A stretch of 64,000 nt of DNA, from the NCBI GenBank assembly GCA_963734065.1, contig CAVTFN010000003.1:806001-870000 (forward strand). Reading direction: 5' to 3'. Positions 26,099-34,872 of this stretch are shown piece by piece (positions within the stretch are counted from its first letter, which is position 1; every line of letters begins with the position of its first letter). The notes beneath the pieces were generated by a model. That model made no database searches. It was given only the letters and a program-made list of their open reading frames with translations, and was not told the origin of the DNA. Origin of the DNA: DATBLE01 sp963734065. GTDB lineage: Bacteria > Actinomycetota > Thermoleophilia > Gaiellales > Gaiellaceae. Both the position numbers and the translations under genes were made by a program.

Positions 26099-26728
26099 GT
26101 GCGCATCCTGCTCAACGGGTCGCGCGGCAAGGTCGGCTCGGTGCTCGGGCCGGCGCTCGAGCGGGCCGGGCACACCCTGGTCGACGGGCTCGGGGACGCC
26201 GACGCGATGGTCGACTTCACCCGGCCGGACGCCGTAGTCGCGAACGTCGACGCGGCGATCGCCGCGGGAGTCCCGTCGATCGTCGGGACGAGCGGCGCCG
26301 ACCTCGCCGGCGTGGGGGAGCGGGCGCGCGCAGCCGGGCTGGTCGTCTTCTTCGCGCCGAACTTCGCGCTCGGCGCGGTGCTGATGATGCGCTTCGCTGC
26401 GGAAGCGGCTGCACATTTCCCGCGCGCGGAGATCGTCGAGCTCCACCACGAGTCGAAGGTCGACGCGCCGTCGGGGACCGCGAAGGCGACGGCGGCGGCG
26501 ATGGGGGACGGCCCGGCGATCCACTCCGTCCGGCTGCCGGGGCTCGTCGCGCACCAGGAGGTGCTGCTCGGCGGCCCGGGCGAGCTGCTGACGATCCGCC
26601 ACGACACGCTCTCGCGCGAGGCATTCGTCCCCGGTGTCCTGCTCGCGCTCGAGCGGCTGCCTTCGCTGCCGGCGGGCCTGACCGTCGGGCTCGACCCGCT
26701 TTTAGGGTCTGACCCCGCAGGGGTCTGA
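26099..26728 (+). CDS. dapB: 4-hydroxy-tetrahydrodipicolinate reductase
   Basis: A 209-residue enzyme of lysine/diaminopimelate synthesis, NAD(P)H-dependent. Start GTG 26099; the nucleotide-binding loop is NGSRGKVG, the catalytic segment is ELHHESKVDAPSGTAKATA with the conserved HH and K. It is short for DapB (usually 240-270), mainly through loss of residues after the first beta-alpha unit. The last residues (GSDPAGV) and the stop are encoded by the composite repeat, which has replaced the native end after DPLL. Confidence 0.9.
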   Translation: MRILLNGSRGKVGSVLGPALERAGHTLVDGLGDADAMVDFTRPDAVVANVDAAIAAGVPSIVGTSGADLAGVGERARAAGLVVFFAPNFALGAVLMMRFAAEAAAHFPRAEIVELHHESKVDAPSGTAKATAAAMGDGPAIHSVRLPGLVAHQEVLLGGPGELLTIRHDTLSREAFVPGVLLALERLPSLPAGLTVGLDPLLGSDPAGV

Positions 26729-26788
26729 CCCCACAGATCGGAGCGAGCTACGAGCTTTGGGGACAGTCCCCTTCGTGGACAGTCCCTA
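26705..26788. repeat. Composite repeat B-C, copy 3
   Basis: Part B (26705-26732, GGGTCTGACCCC units) lies inside dapB and supplies its stop codon. A 26-bp spacer follows, then part C (26759-26787, GGGGACAGTCCCC and a variant with one T). Its terminal CTA is the start of the TACAAT -10 box of dapA. Confidence 0.9.
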
Positions 26789-26792
26789 CAAT
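26787..26792 (+). promoter_or_regulatory. Leaderless -10 box of dapA
   Basis: TACAAT ends 6 nt before ATG 26799, so the first transcribed base would be the A of ATG. The first two bases belong to the 3' end of the repeat. No Shine-Dalgarno is present. Confidence 0.65.
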
Positions 26793-26798
26793 GCGGGC

Positions 26799-27680
26799 AT
26801 GCTCGGCGAGATCCTGACGGCGATCGTGACGCCGTTCCGGGAGGACGGCTCGGTCGACTACGACAGGTTCCGGGAGCTGGCGCGCCACCTCGTCGACAAC
26901 GGCTCCGACGGGCTCGTGGTCACGGGGACGACGGGCGAGTCGCCCACCCTGACCGACGACGAGCGCCTGGAGCTGTACGCGGCGGCGGTCGACGCCGTCG
27001 GCGACCGCGCGACCGTGATCGCCGGCACCGGCACGTACTCGACCGCGCACTCGATGCACCTGACCGCGCGCGCCCACGAGGCCGGCGTCCACGGCTTCCT
27101 CGTCGTCACGCCCTACTACAACAAGCCGCCGCAGCGCGGGATCGTCGAGCACTTCCGCGCGATCGCGGAGGTGAGCGACCGGCCGATCGTCGCGTACAAC
27201 ATCCCCGGCCGGGTGGTGATCAACATCGAGTCGGAGACGATCGCCGAGCTCGCCGAGATCCCCACGGTGACGGCGGTCAAGCAGGCGAACGATGACCTCG
27301 ACCAGGCCCGCCGGATCGTCGAGCTCGGCCTCGACCTGTACGCCGGCGACGATCCACTCCTACTGCCGTTTCTCGGCCTCGGGGGCACCGGCGGCATCTG
27401 CGTCCGCTCGCACATCGCCGGCCCGGAGATGAAGGAGCTGGTGCGCCGGTACCGCGCCGGCGACGTCGACGGGGCGCGCGAGATCGACGAGGCGCTCGCG
27501 CCGCTGTGGGAGCTCGACGCCGTCGCGGTCAACCCGATTCCGATCAAGACCGCGCTCACGCTCGTCGGCCAGGACGTCGGCGGGTTCCGCCTGCCGATGG
27601 TCCCGGCCACCGACGACGAGCTCGAGCGGGTGCGCGACTGCCTCGCGCGGGCCGGCCTGAGCATCCCCGCAGCGGCGTAG
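26799..27680 (+). CDS. dapA: 4-hydroxy-tetrahydrodipicolinate synthase
   Basis: A 293-residue class I aldolase that condenses pyruvate with aspartate semialdehyde. ATG 26799 gives MLGEILTAIVTPF, the usual N-terminus; longer frames run into the repeat. Motifs: GTTGESPTL, YYNKPPQRGI (Tyr of the catalytic triad) and TVTAVKQAN with the Schiff-base Lys. Dap genes elsewhere in the window (dapB, D, C, E, F) complete the succinylase branch. Confidence 0.97.
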   Translation: MLGEILTAIVTPFREDGSVDYDRFRELARHLVDNGSDGLVVTGTTGESPTLTDDERLELYAAAVDAVGDRATVIAGTGTYSTAHSMHLTARAHEAGVHGFLVVTPYYNKPPQRGIVEHFRAIAEVSDRPIVAYNIPGRVVINIESETIAELAEIPTVTAVKQANDDLDQARRIVELGLDLYAGDDPLLLPFLGLGGTGGICVRSHIAGPEMKELVRRYRAGDVDGAREIDEALAPLWELDAVAVNPIPIKTALTLVGQDVGGFRLPMVPATDDELERVRDCLARAGLSIPAAA

Positions 27681-27699
27681 GGCTGCGACAGCCCGGGGA

Positions 27700-27705
27700 T
27701 ACACT
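27700..27705 (+). promoter_or_regulatory. Leaderless -10 box of rnj
   Basis: TACACT ends 6 nt before GTG 27712. No ribosome-binding site is visible. Confidence 0.6.
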
Positions 27706-27711
27706 CTGCGG

Positions 27712-29367
27712 GTGACAGAGCGTCTGCGCGTCATTCCGCTCGGCGGCCTCGGCGAGGTCGGGAAGAACATGACCGTGTTCGAGCACGAGCAGGGCACGCT
27801 GGTCGTGGACGCCGGCCTTGCGTTCCCGCGCGACGAGCATCTCGGCGTCGACCTCGTGCTGCCGGACTTCACGTACCTCGTCGAGCGCCAGGCCGACGTC
27901 CGCGCGGTCGTGCTCACGCACGCGCACGAGGATCACGTCGGCGCGCTGCCGTACCTGATGCGCGAGGTGCGGGTGCCGGAGGTCTGGGCGACCCGCCTGA
28001 CGCTCGGGCTGGTGAAGTCGAAGCTGGACGAGCACGGGCTGCTCAACGCGACCGAGCTGCGGGAGATCGACCCCGAGGGAGACCCGGTGCAGATCGGGCC
28101 GTTCCGGCTGGAGTTCGTGCGCATGGCGCACTCGGTGCCGGACAACGTCGCCGTCGTGATCGAGACCGACGCCGGGCGCGTGTTGCACACCAGCGACTGG
28201 AAGCTCGATCACACCCCGGTCGACGGCTTCCGCACGGACGTCGGGCGGCTCGCCGAGCTCGGCAACCGCGGCATCGACCTCTTGCTGTGCGACTCGACGA
28301 ACGCAGAGCGGCCCGGGTTCACCGGCTCGGAGCGGCTCGTCGGCGAGGCGTTCCGCCAGATCATCCCCCAGCGAAAGGGACGCGTCCTGGTCGCCTCGTT
28401 CGCCTCGAACGTCCACCGCATGCAGCAGGCGATCGACGTCGCCGTCCAGGCCGGCCGCAAGGTCGCGGTCGTCGGGCGCTCGATGCGGAAGAACCTGAAC
28501 ATCGCGGGAAACCTCGGGTATCTCGAGGTGCCGGAGGGGACGGTGATCCGGCCGCAGGACCTGGAGGAGTACGAGCCGCACGAGGTGCTGATCCTCTGCA
28601 CCGGCAGCCAGGGCGAGCCGATGTCGGCGCTGACGCGGATCGCGTACCGCGACCACCAGACCGTCTCGGTCGAGCGCGGCGACACGGTGATCCTCTCCGC
28701 GCGGCCCGTCCCCGGCAACGAGCTGCGCGTCCACGACACGATCAACCAGCTCTCGAAGGCAGGCGCGGAGGTGCTGCACGAGGAGAACGCGGCCGTGCAC
28801 GTCTCCGGGCACGCCAACCAGGAGGAGATCCGCACGCTGTACGGGCTGGTGCGCCCGAAGGCGGTGATGCCGATCCACGGGGAGTACCGGATGCAGGCGG
28901 CGAACGCGCGGATGGCGCAGGAGGCGGGCGTGCCGGCGAACGCAATCGTGATGGCCGAGAACGGCTCCGTCGTCGAGCTCGGACCGCACGGTGCCTCGAT
29001 CGTCGACCGGATCGAGCCCGGCGTCACCTTCGTCGACGGTCTCGGCGTGGGGGATATCGGCGACGTTGCCCTGCGCGACCGGCGACACATGGCCGAGGAC
29101 GGCGTCTTGATCGTCGTCGCCACGCTTGCCGGGACGAACGGCGTCCACTCGGCCGCCGCCGAGGTGATCGCGCGCGGCTTCGCCGAGACGGAGCCGCTGC
29201 TCGACGAGATGCGCGCGGAGGCGGAGAGCGTCCTCCGCGCCTGCATCGCCGACGAGATCGTCGAGATCAAGCTGCTCCAGGAGCATCTCCACGACGGAAT
29301 CGGCCAGCTCGTCTACGACCGCACCCGTCGACGGCCGATGATCCTTCCTGTAGTCGTAGAGGTATGA
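27712..29367 (+). CDS. rnj: Ribonuclease J
   Basis: A 551-residue metallo-beta-lactamase/beta-CASP ribonuclease with 5'-3' exo- and endonuclease activity. Start GTG 27712. Motifs: LTHAHEDHVGALPYL (zinc site), LHTSDWKLDHTP, DSTNAERPGFTGSE, and the beta-CASP GSQGEPMSALTRIA and SGHANQEEI. The C-terminal dimerisation domain is full length. It follows dapA, as in many actinobacteria. Confidence 0.97.
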   Translation: MTERLRVIPLGGLGEVGKNMTVFEHEQGTLVVDAGLAFPRDEHLGVDLVLPDFTYLVERQADVRAVVLTHAHEDHVGALPYLMREVRVPEVWATRLTLGLVKSKLDEHGLLNATELREIDPEGDPVQIGPFRLEFVRMAHSVPDNVAVVIETDAGRVLHTSDWKLDHTPVDGFRTDVGRLAELGNRGIDLLLCDSTNAERPGFTGSERLVGEAFRQIIPQRKGRVLVASFASNVHRMQQAIDVAVQAGRKVAVVGRSMRKNLNIAGNLGYLEVPEGTVIRPQDLEEYEPHEVLILCTGSQGEPMSALTRIAYRDHQTVSVERGDTVILSARPVPGNELRVHDTINQLSKAGAEVLHEENAAVHVSGHANQEEIRTLYGLVRPKAVMPIHGEYRMQAANARMAQEAGVPANAIVMAENGSVVELGPHGASIVDRIEPGVTFVDGLGVGDIGDVALRDRRHMAEDGVLIVVATLAGTNGVHSAAAEVIARGFAETEPLLDEMRAEAESVLRACIADEIVEIKLLQEHLHDGIGQLVYDRTRRRPMILPVVVEV

Positions 29368-29393
29368 CCACGCACGCCCGCGCGGCGCAAACG

Positions 29394-29421
29394 GCAGTGA
29401 CAGGCTTGAGCCTGTCACTGC
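29394..29421. repeat. Family A palindrome, copy 3
   Basis: A 28-bp near-palindrome (one central mismatch), identical to copy 2 and preceded by AAACG. It lies 26 nt after the rnj stop and 16 nt before the next gene. Confidence 0.9.
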
Positions 29422-29437
29422 ACTGCGGTCGCAGCGC

Positions 29438-29986
29438 ATGAGCTCTGTCATGGATGGCTGGGCCGGCGTTCTCGCCGACAACGCTGCAGAGGACGCCACC
29501 GGCCGGCGGCTGATCTCGCAGCTTTCCGCGTGCGAGGTTGCGGCGCTCTCGTTCTGCCGCCTGCTCGAGCGCTGGGCGCGCGGCGAGCCGGATCCCTGCA
29601 CGCCCGGGAAGAGGCAGGCGGCGCTGCGGCGGGCCGCGGAGCGCGCGGAGACGGCGCTGTCGGGGCTCGAGGGGCCTCTCGGCCGCTACCTGCTCGAGCT
29701 CGAGCCCGAGATCGCCGAGGGCCGGTCGTGGTACGGCGAGCCCGGCGCCGGGGAGCTACGCGATTGGCAGGACGTCCTCGACCGGGCCGGCGTCGCCGTC
29801 TCGCCGGTGCGCGTCGCGCAGGCGTACCTGGAGCTGGCCGTGCTCGTGCGTGCGCTCGAGGGGCTCAGATCGGCGGCGCTGATGGGCTCGGAGCCCGACC
29901 GCTCCTCGCTGTGGGCCGGTCTCTTCGACCTGCGCGAGAACCTGCTCGGCCGCACGCTCGAAGACCTGCGCGCGCTTGCCGCCTAG
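29438..29986 (+). CDS. Helical protein of unknown function
   Basis: A 182-residue protein, mostly alpha-helical by composition, with no signal peptide or membrane segment. Start ATG 29438 or ATG 29450. It has Arg/Ala-rich helices and an acidic WYGEPGAGELRDWQDVLDRAG segment. I recognise no domain. It overlaps the ribokinase gene by 11 nt, suggesting co-translation with the nucleoside-salvage genes. Confidence 0.65.
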   Translation: MSSVMDGWAGVLADNAAEDATGRRLISQLSACEVAALSFCRLLERWARGEPDPCTPGKRQAALRRAAERAETALSGLEGPLGRYLLELEPEIAEGRSWYGEPGAGELRDWQDVLDRAGVAVSPVRVAQAYLELAVLVRALEGLRSAALMGSEPDRSSLWAGLFDLRENLLGRTLEDLRALAA

Positions 29987-30812
29987 CCCGTCGATCGCGG
30001 TCGTCGGGTCGATCAACCTCGATCTCGTCGCCCGCTGCGAGCGGCTGCCGCGCCCGGGGGAGACGCTGACCGACGCGACGTTCGAGCGGGTGCCGGGCGG
30101 CAAGGGCGCGAACCAGGCGCTCGCCGCCGCCCGGCTGGGGGCGAACGTCGCGATGGTCGGCGCGGTCGGCAACGACCCGTTCGCGGACGAGGCGCTTTCG
30201 CTGCTCGCCGAGGGTGGTGTCGGCCTCGGCGGCGTCCGCCGCGTGGCCGAGCCGACGGGCGTGGCGCTGATCGTCGTCGGTGAGGACGGCGAGAATCAGA
30301 TCGTGGTCGCTCCGGGGGCGAACGCCGCCGCCGAAGCAGCCGACGGGCTGGAGGACGCGGACGCCGTGCTCTGCCAGCTCGAGATTCCCGTCGCGGCGGT
30401 CGCCGAGGCTGTTCGCCGAGGCCGGTTCGCGTGCCTGAACGCGGCTCCGGCCCGCCACCTCCCGGACGCGCTGCTCGACGACGTCGACCTGCTCGTCGTC
30501 AACCGCTACGAGCAGGAGGCGATCGGACGGTTCGACGGGCTGACCGCGCTCACGCTCGGCGCCGAGGGGGCGGTCCTGCTGGAGGACGGTCGGGAGATCG
30601 CACGGGCGACGCCACCTCCCGTCGAGGCCGCCGACGGCACCGCCGCCGGCGATGCCTTCACCGCCTGCCTGCTGGTCTCGCTGCTCGAAGCGCGACCACG
30701 TGAGGAGGCGCTCGTCCGCGCCTGCGCCGCCGGCGCGCTGGCCGCCTCGCGGCCGGGCGCGCAGCCGTCCCTGCCCACCGCGGCGGAGGTAGACGAGATA
30801 CTGCGGACATGA
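29976..30812 (+). CDS. Ribokinase family (PfkB) sugar kinase, copy 1
   Basis: A 278-residue PfkB kinase, likely phosphorylating ribose released by the adjacent nucleoside hydrolase. Start TTG 29976. N-terminal VVGSINLDLV, sugar-binding PGGKGANQALAAARLG, and C-terminal ATP/catalytic DGTAAGDAFTA, where the usual DTTGAGDAF is altered but the catalytic Asp is kept. The stop overlaps the hydrolase ATG (ATGA). Confidence 0.88.
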   Translation: MPPSPSIAVVGSINLDLVARCERLPRPGETLTDATFERVPGGKGANQALAAARLGANVAMVGAVGNDPFADEALSLLAEGGVGLGGVRRVAEPTGVALIVVGEDGENQIVVAPGANAAAEAADGLEDADAVLCQLEIPVAAVAEAVRRGRFACLNAAPARHLPDALLDDVDLLVVNRYEQEAIGRFDGLTALTLGAEGAVLLEDGREIARATPPPVEAADGTAAGDAFTACLLVSLLEARPREEALVRACAAGALAASRPGAQPSLPTAAEVDEILRT

Positions 30813-31732
30813 AGATCCTGCTGGACTGCGACCCCGGCCACGACGACGCGATCGCGCTGCTGCTCGCCCTCGCGAGCCCGGAGGTCGACCTCGTCGGCAT
30901 CACCACCGTCCACGGCAACCAGACGCTCGACAAGACGACCGTCAACGCCTTGAAGCTGCTCGAGTTCGTCGGCCGGACCGATGTCCCGGTGGCCGCGGGC
31001 GCCGATCGCCCCATCGTCAGGGAGCCGTTCGTCGCGGAGTACGTCCACGGCGCAAGCGGGATGGACGGCCCGACGCTGCCGCAGCCCACGATGCAGCCCG
31101 ACCCGAGGCATGCAGTCGACTTCATCTCCGACACGATCCGCGAGTCGGACGATCCGATCACGCTCGTCCCCACCGGCCCGCTGACGAACATCGGCCTCTT
31201 CCTGAACATGCACCCGGACGTGGCCGAGCAGGTCGAGCGGGTCGTCCTGATGGGCGGCGCCTACGGCGAGGGCAACGTCACGCCGGCGGCCGAGTTCAAC
31301 ATCTGGGTCGACCCGGAGGCGGCAGAGCGCGTGTTCCGGAGCGGGCTCGACGTGACCATGATCGGCCTCGACGTCACCCACCAGGCGATCTTCGGCCCCG
31401 AGCCGACAGCGGAGCTGAAGGCCGCCGGCCGGGTCGGCGCGATGGTCGCGGAGCTGCTCGGGTTCTACGGGCGCTTCCACAAGGAGAGCTACGGCTGGGA
31501 CGGCTCGCCGATCCACGACGCGGTTGCGATGGCGCACGCGTTCCGGCCCGGCATCGTCGAGACGCGCCACGTCGGCGTGAAGGTCGACTGCGGCGAGGAG
31601 CTCGGCAGAGGCCGGACGAACTGCGACCTGCGTGGCCGGGGCGGCTGGGAGCCGAACGCGCACGTTGCGGTCGAGATCGACGCGGACGCGTTCGTCCGGC
31701 TGCTCGTCGAGCGGATCTCCTCGCTCGGCTAG
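30809..31732 (+). CDS. Nucleoside hydrolase (IU-NH family), copy 1
   Basis: A 307-residue enzyme that hydrolyses ribonucleosides to base and ribose. The calcium/ribose site DCDPGHDDAIA is at residues 6-16; NIWVDPEAA and DGSPIHDAVAMA (catalytic-site His and Asp) are present. It is coupled to the upstream ribokinase by a 4-nt overlap, a logical pair for ribose recovery. Confidence 0.94.
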   Translation: MKILLDCDPGHDDAIALLLALASPEVDLVGITTVHGNQTLDKTTVNALKLLEFVGRTDVPVAAGADRPIVREPFVAEYVHGASGMDGPTLPQPTMQPDPRHAVDFISDTIRESDDPITLVPTGPLTNIGLFLNMHPDVAEQVERVVLMGGAYGEGNVTPAAEFNIWVDPEAAERVFRSGLDVTMIGLDVTHQAIFGPEPTAELKAAGRVGAMVAELLGFYGRFHKESYGWDGSPIHDAVAMAHAFRPGIVETRHVGVKVDCGEELGRGRTNCDLRGRGGWEPNAHVAVEIDADAFVRLLVERISSLG

Positions 31733-31772
31733 CGCGGGCAGGGTTCGCCCGGCGCCCGTCGAAGTCGCGCCA

Positions 31773-33968
31773 ATGGCGCGGAAGAAGCGTCCCGCCCGGG
31801 TTCGCCCGAAGACTCCGTCGCGGGTGAAGAAGCGCACGCGCCGGAAGGCCGCGGCGGCTCCCGCGCACCAGCATCCCGAGCTGATCGGCCTGGGGCTGCT
31901 CGCGTTCGGCCTGTTCATGGCGACGGTGCTGTACGTCGGCTGGAACGGCGGCTATGTCGGGAAGGCGATCGGCGACGGCTTCGTCGCCGTCGTCGGCGGG
32001 ATCGCGTACGTGCTGCCGGTCGTCTGCGTCGCCGTCGGCGCGCTGATGGTCGGGCGAAGCGACCTGCCGCGGTTCGGCCCGTTCCGGACCGGGCTCTTCG
32101 TCGTCGCCCTCGGCCTCGCGCTCGTGCTCGGGGCGGCCCACGGCGGGTATCTCGGCAGGGGTCTCGCGGACGTCCTCGGCAAGCCGATCGGCTCGACCGG
32201 GACGCAGATCCTCGGCGTCTTCCTCCTGCTGGCCGGCGTGCTGCTGGTCACCGGCGCGTCGGCGGGCGCGTTCCTGCGCCGCTCGGGCCACGCGATGCGG
32301 AGCGCAGCCCGGCGTCCGACGGTGCGGAGGCGCTCCACCTCCGAGCCGGCACCGGCCGAGGCCGCAGTCGCGCCGCCGCCTGCGCTCGTCTCGCCGCCCG
32401 TCGACGGGGTCGAGGAGTTCCCGGACGTGGTCTCGCCCGCGCCGCTGCTCGTGCTCGACCGAGGCGAGCCGGAGCCCGAGGCGGAGCTCGTCGACACCTC
32501 CCAGACATCGCTCTTCGACGTCACCGAGGCCGACGAGGACGGCGTGTACACGCTCCCGGACCGGAATCTGCTGCGACGTTCGAAGACACCCGCTGCCAAG
32601 CCGGGCGAGCAGGACGGTCGCGTCGCCGGCCTGCTCGTGCAGGCACTGGCGAACTTCGGCGTCGACGCGACCATCGTCGGCGAGATCGCCGGGCCCCGCG
32701 TCACGCGTTACGAGCTCCAGCTGGCGCCGGGCACGAAAGTGTCGAAGGTGGCGGCGCTGAAGGACGACCTCTCGTACGCGCTCGCGACCACGGAGATCCG
32801 CATCCTGGCGCCGATCCCCGGCAAGCAGGCGGTCGGAGTCGAGGTGCCGAACCTCGCACCGAATCTCGTCACGCTGGGCGACATCTACGACGACCTGCCG
32901 GCGACGTCGAGCCCGCTGTCTGTCTGGCTGGGCAAGGACATCTCCGGGAACGCGGTCTGGACCGACCTCGCACGGATGCCGCACCTGCTGATCGCGGGCA
33001 CCACCGGCTCGGGCAAGTCCGGCTGCATCAACACGATCCTCACCTCGATCCTGCTGCGCGCCACGCCCGACGACGTGCGGATGATCCTGATCGACCCGAA
33101 GCGGATCGAGCTCAACTTCTACGAGTCGATCCCGCATCTGCTCACGCCGGTCGTCTCGTCGCCGAAGACGGCGGCGGCGGCGCTCGCGAACGTGGTGGGG
33201 GAGATGGAGCGCCGCTACGAGCGGATGAGCCACGTCCGGGCGCGCTCGCTTCCCGAGATGAACCGTGCGCTGCGTGGGCGCGGCGAGAAGCAGCTGCCGT
33301 ACCTGCTGGTCGTGATCGACGAGCTCGCCGACCTGATGATGATCTCGCCGCAGGACGTGGAGGACGCGATCATCCGGCTCGCGCAGAAGTCGCGTGCCGT
33401 CGGCATCCACCTCGTGCTCGCGACCCAGCGTCCGTCCGTGGACGTGATCACCGGGATGATCAAGGCGAACGTGCCGTCGCGGATTGCCTTCGCGGTGTCC
33501 AGCCAGACAGACTCGCGCGTGATCCTCGACCAGGCGGGCGCCGAGAGCCTGCTCGGCCAGGGGGACATGCTCTTCAAGCCGCTCGGCACGTCGCGGCTCC
33601 AGCGCGTCCAGGGCGCATACGTGAGCGAGGAGGAGGTCGCGCTGGTGGTCGAGCAGTGCCGCGCGCAGCGCGAGCAGGAGCTCGACGAGTCGATGCTGGA
33701 GGCGCCGGAGAAGCCGGGGGCCGACGATTCCGAAGGAGAGGACGACGACTTCGATCCGGACGAGGACCCGCTGCTGGAGAAGGCGATCGAGGTCGTCGTC
33801 CAGGCGCAGACCGCGTCGGTTTCGCTCTTGCAGCGCCGCCTGCGGGTCGGCTACACCCGCGCGGGCCGCCTGATCGACATGCTCGAGCGCCGCGGGATCA
33901 TCTCGCCGTACGAAGGCTCGAAGCCCCGCCGCGTGCTGGTCGGCGAGGGTGAGACGATCGCGTCCTGA
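31773..33968 (+). CDS. ftsK: DNA translocase FtsK/SpoIIIE
   Basis: A 731-residue septal DNA pump. Start ATG 31773. A basic N-terminus is followed by four membrane segments (first LIGLGLLAFGLFMATVLYVGW), an acidic linker, the motor (Walker A GTTGSGKSG at residue 409; DPKRIELNFYESIPHL; Walker B LLVVIDELADLMM) and the C-terminal gamma winged helix that reads KOPS-type sites (VSLLQRRLRVGYTRAGRLID). It splits the nucleoside genes into two blocks. Confidence 0.97.
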   Translation: MARKKRPARVRPKTPSRVKKRTRRKAAAAPAHQHPELIGLGLLAFGLFMATVLYVGWNGGYVGKAIGDGFVAVVGGIAYVLPVVCVAVGALMVGRSDLPRFGPFRTGLFVVALGLALVLGAAHGGYLGRGLADVLGKPIGSTGTQILGVFLLLAGVLLVTGASAGAFLRRSGHAMRSAARRPTVRRRSTSEPAPAEAAVAPPPALVSPPVDGVEEFPDVVSPAPLLVLDRGEPEPEAELVDTSQTSLFDVTEADEDGVYTLPDRNLLRRSKTPAAKPGEQDGRVAGLLVQALANFGVDATIVGEIAGPRVTRYELQLAPGTKVSKVAALKDDLSYALATTEIRILAPIPGKQAVGVEVPNLAPNLVTLGDIYDDLPATSSPLSVWLGKDISGNAVWTDLARMPHLLIAGTTGSGKSGCINTILTSILLRATPDDVRMILIDPKRIELNFYESIPHLLTPVVSSPKTAAAALANVVGEMERRYERMSHVRARSLPEMNRALRGRGEKQLPYLLVVIDELADLMMISPQDVEDAIIRLAQKSRAVGIHLVLATQRPSVDVITGMIKANVPSRIAFAVSSQTDSRVILDQAGAESLLGQGDMLFKPLGTSRLQRVQGAYVSEEEVALVVEQCRAQREQELDESMLEAPEKPGADDSEGEDDDFDPDEDPLLEKAIEVVVQAQTASVSLLQRRLRVGYTRAGRLIDMLERRGIISPYEGSKPRRVLVGEGETIAS

Positions 33969-33975
33969 GCCGCGT

Positions 33976-34677
33976 TCAGCGGCAGACCGGGCGGTGGGCG
34001 GCCGCCGAGGAACTCGGTCCACTCGGCCCGCGTCTGGCCTGCGTGAGACCGCGCACGCCTGCGCCCTCCCACGCGACCGGATCGACATTCCAGACGACGC
34101 CCGTGCCGTCGCCGAAGACGCCGAGCACGTGCTTGCCGTCCGGGAAGAACTCGGTCGATCCGCCCGTCTCCGACCCGGGCAGCGGCGCGCCGACCAGCCG
34201 GCGGCTCGCGACGTCCCAGAGCCGGAGCTTCCCGTCGCTCCCCGAGGTGACGAGCACCCGGCCGCTCGGGTCGAAGGCGAGCGAGCCGACGCCGCCGTTG
34301 TGACCGGCGAGGGGTGCGCCGACCGGCCGCCCGCTGGCCACGTTCCAAAAGACGACTGCGCCGGAGCTGTCGCCGACTGCGACCAGCTTTCCGCTCGGCG
34401 AGAAGCGCACCGAGAAATCACCCGCCTGTCCGGTGCGATCGGCCGCCACGCGCCCGTGCCGGATGTCCCACAGGGTGACGGTTCCGGCCAAGCCGGCGGC
34501 GGCGAGCAGGCTGCCGTCCCGGTTGAAGTCGAGGCTCGTGGGACTGCCGCTACTCGGGACGGCGCCCGTCTCACGGCCCGTGCGAAGGTCGTAGAGGACG
34601 TCGCCGCTGTCGGCGAGGCCCACCGGCTCGGATACGCCGACGCAGCTGACTCTGACCTCGAGCGCCGTCCTCCACAA
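33976..34677 (-). pseudogene. Remnant of a WD40-repeat protein
   Basis: About four WD40 blades are readable (for example GTVTLWDIRHGR, GAVVFWNVASGRP, GKLRLWDVASRRL). The natural N-terminal part is missing: homology-like sequence stops near 34620 and the upstream codons look random. The C-terminus is scrambled: a segment reading TRAEWTEFLGG in another frame lies where this frame reads an unrelated Arg/Ser-rich stretch, then the frame returns to RPVCR and a stop. So truncation plus compensating frameshifts point to decay. The parent was probably a large WD40 or AAA/TIR-type protein. Confidence 0.6.
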
Positions 34678-34804
34678 CAGCGCGGGAACGAGCCAGGGCT
34701 TCGGCTTCCTCGTCCAGGGCGGGGGGGTCTACACCGACTTTCCCGTCACGATCGAGAAGACGGCGATCGCGGGCAACAAGCCGGACCAGTGCTTCGGCTG
34801 CTGA
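34622..34804 (+). pseudogene. 3' remnant of a secreted beta-helix-like protein
   Basis: The plus-strand frame ends at TGA 34802 and reads TSSAVLHNSAGTSQGFGFL, then YTDFPVTIEKTAIAGNKPDQ and a CFGC terminus, typical of the end of a repetitive right-handed beta-helix protein. No start is present and the frame loses sense upstream of 34622, where the WD40 remnant begins. The two pieces meet head to head, as at a deletion junction. Confidence 0.4.
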
Positions 34805-34860
34805 GCTGAACGACAATCGCGGTGGGGCCCGCCCGGTGCGGGCCTCACCCGGCGGCGCCA

Positions 34861-34866
34861 TAAGAT
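34861..34866 (+). promoter_or_regulatory. Leaderless -10 box of ribokinase copy 2
   Basis: TAAGAT ends 6 nt before GTG 34873; no Shine-Dalgarno is present. Confidence 0.55.
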
Positions 34867-34872
34867 CGCCAT

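Noticed and set aside
31374..34574. A long minus-strand frame opposite ftsK and running into the WD40 remnant
   Set aside because: It is antisense to ftsK; the WD40-like signal belongs to a different frame that ends at 33976.
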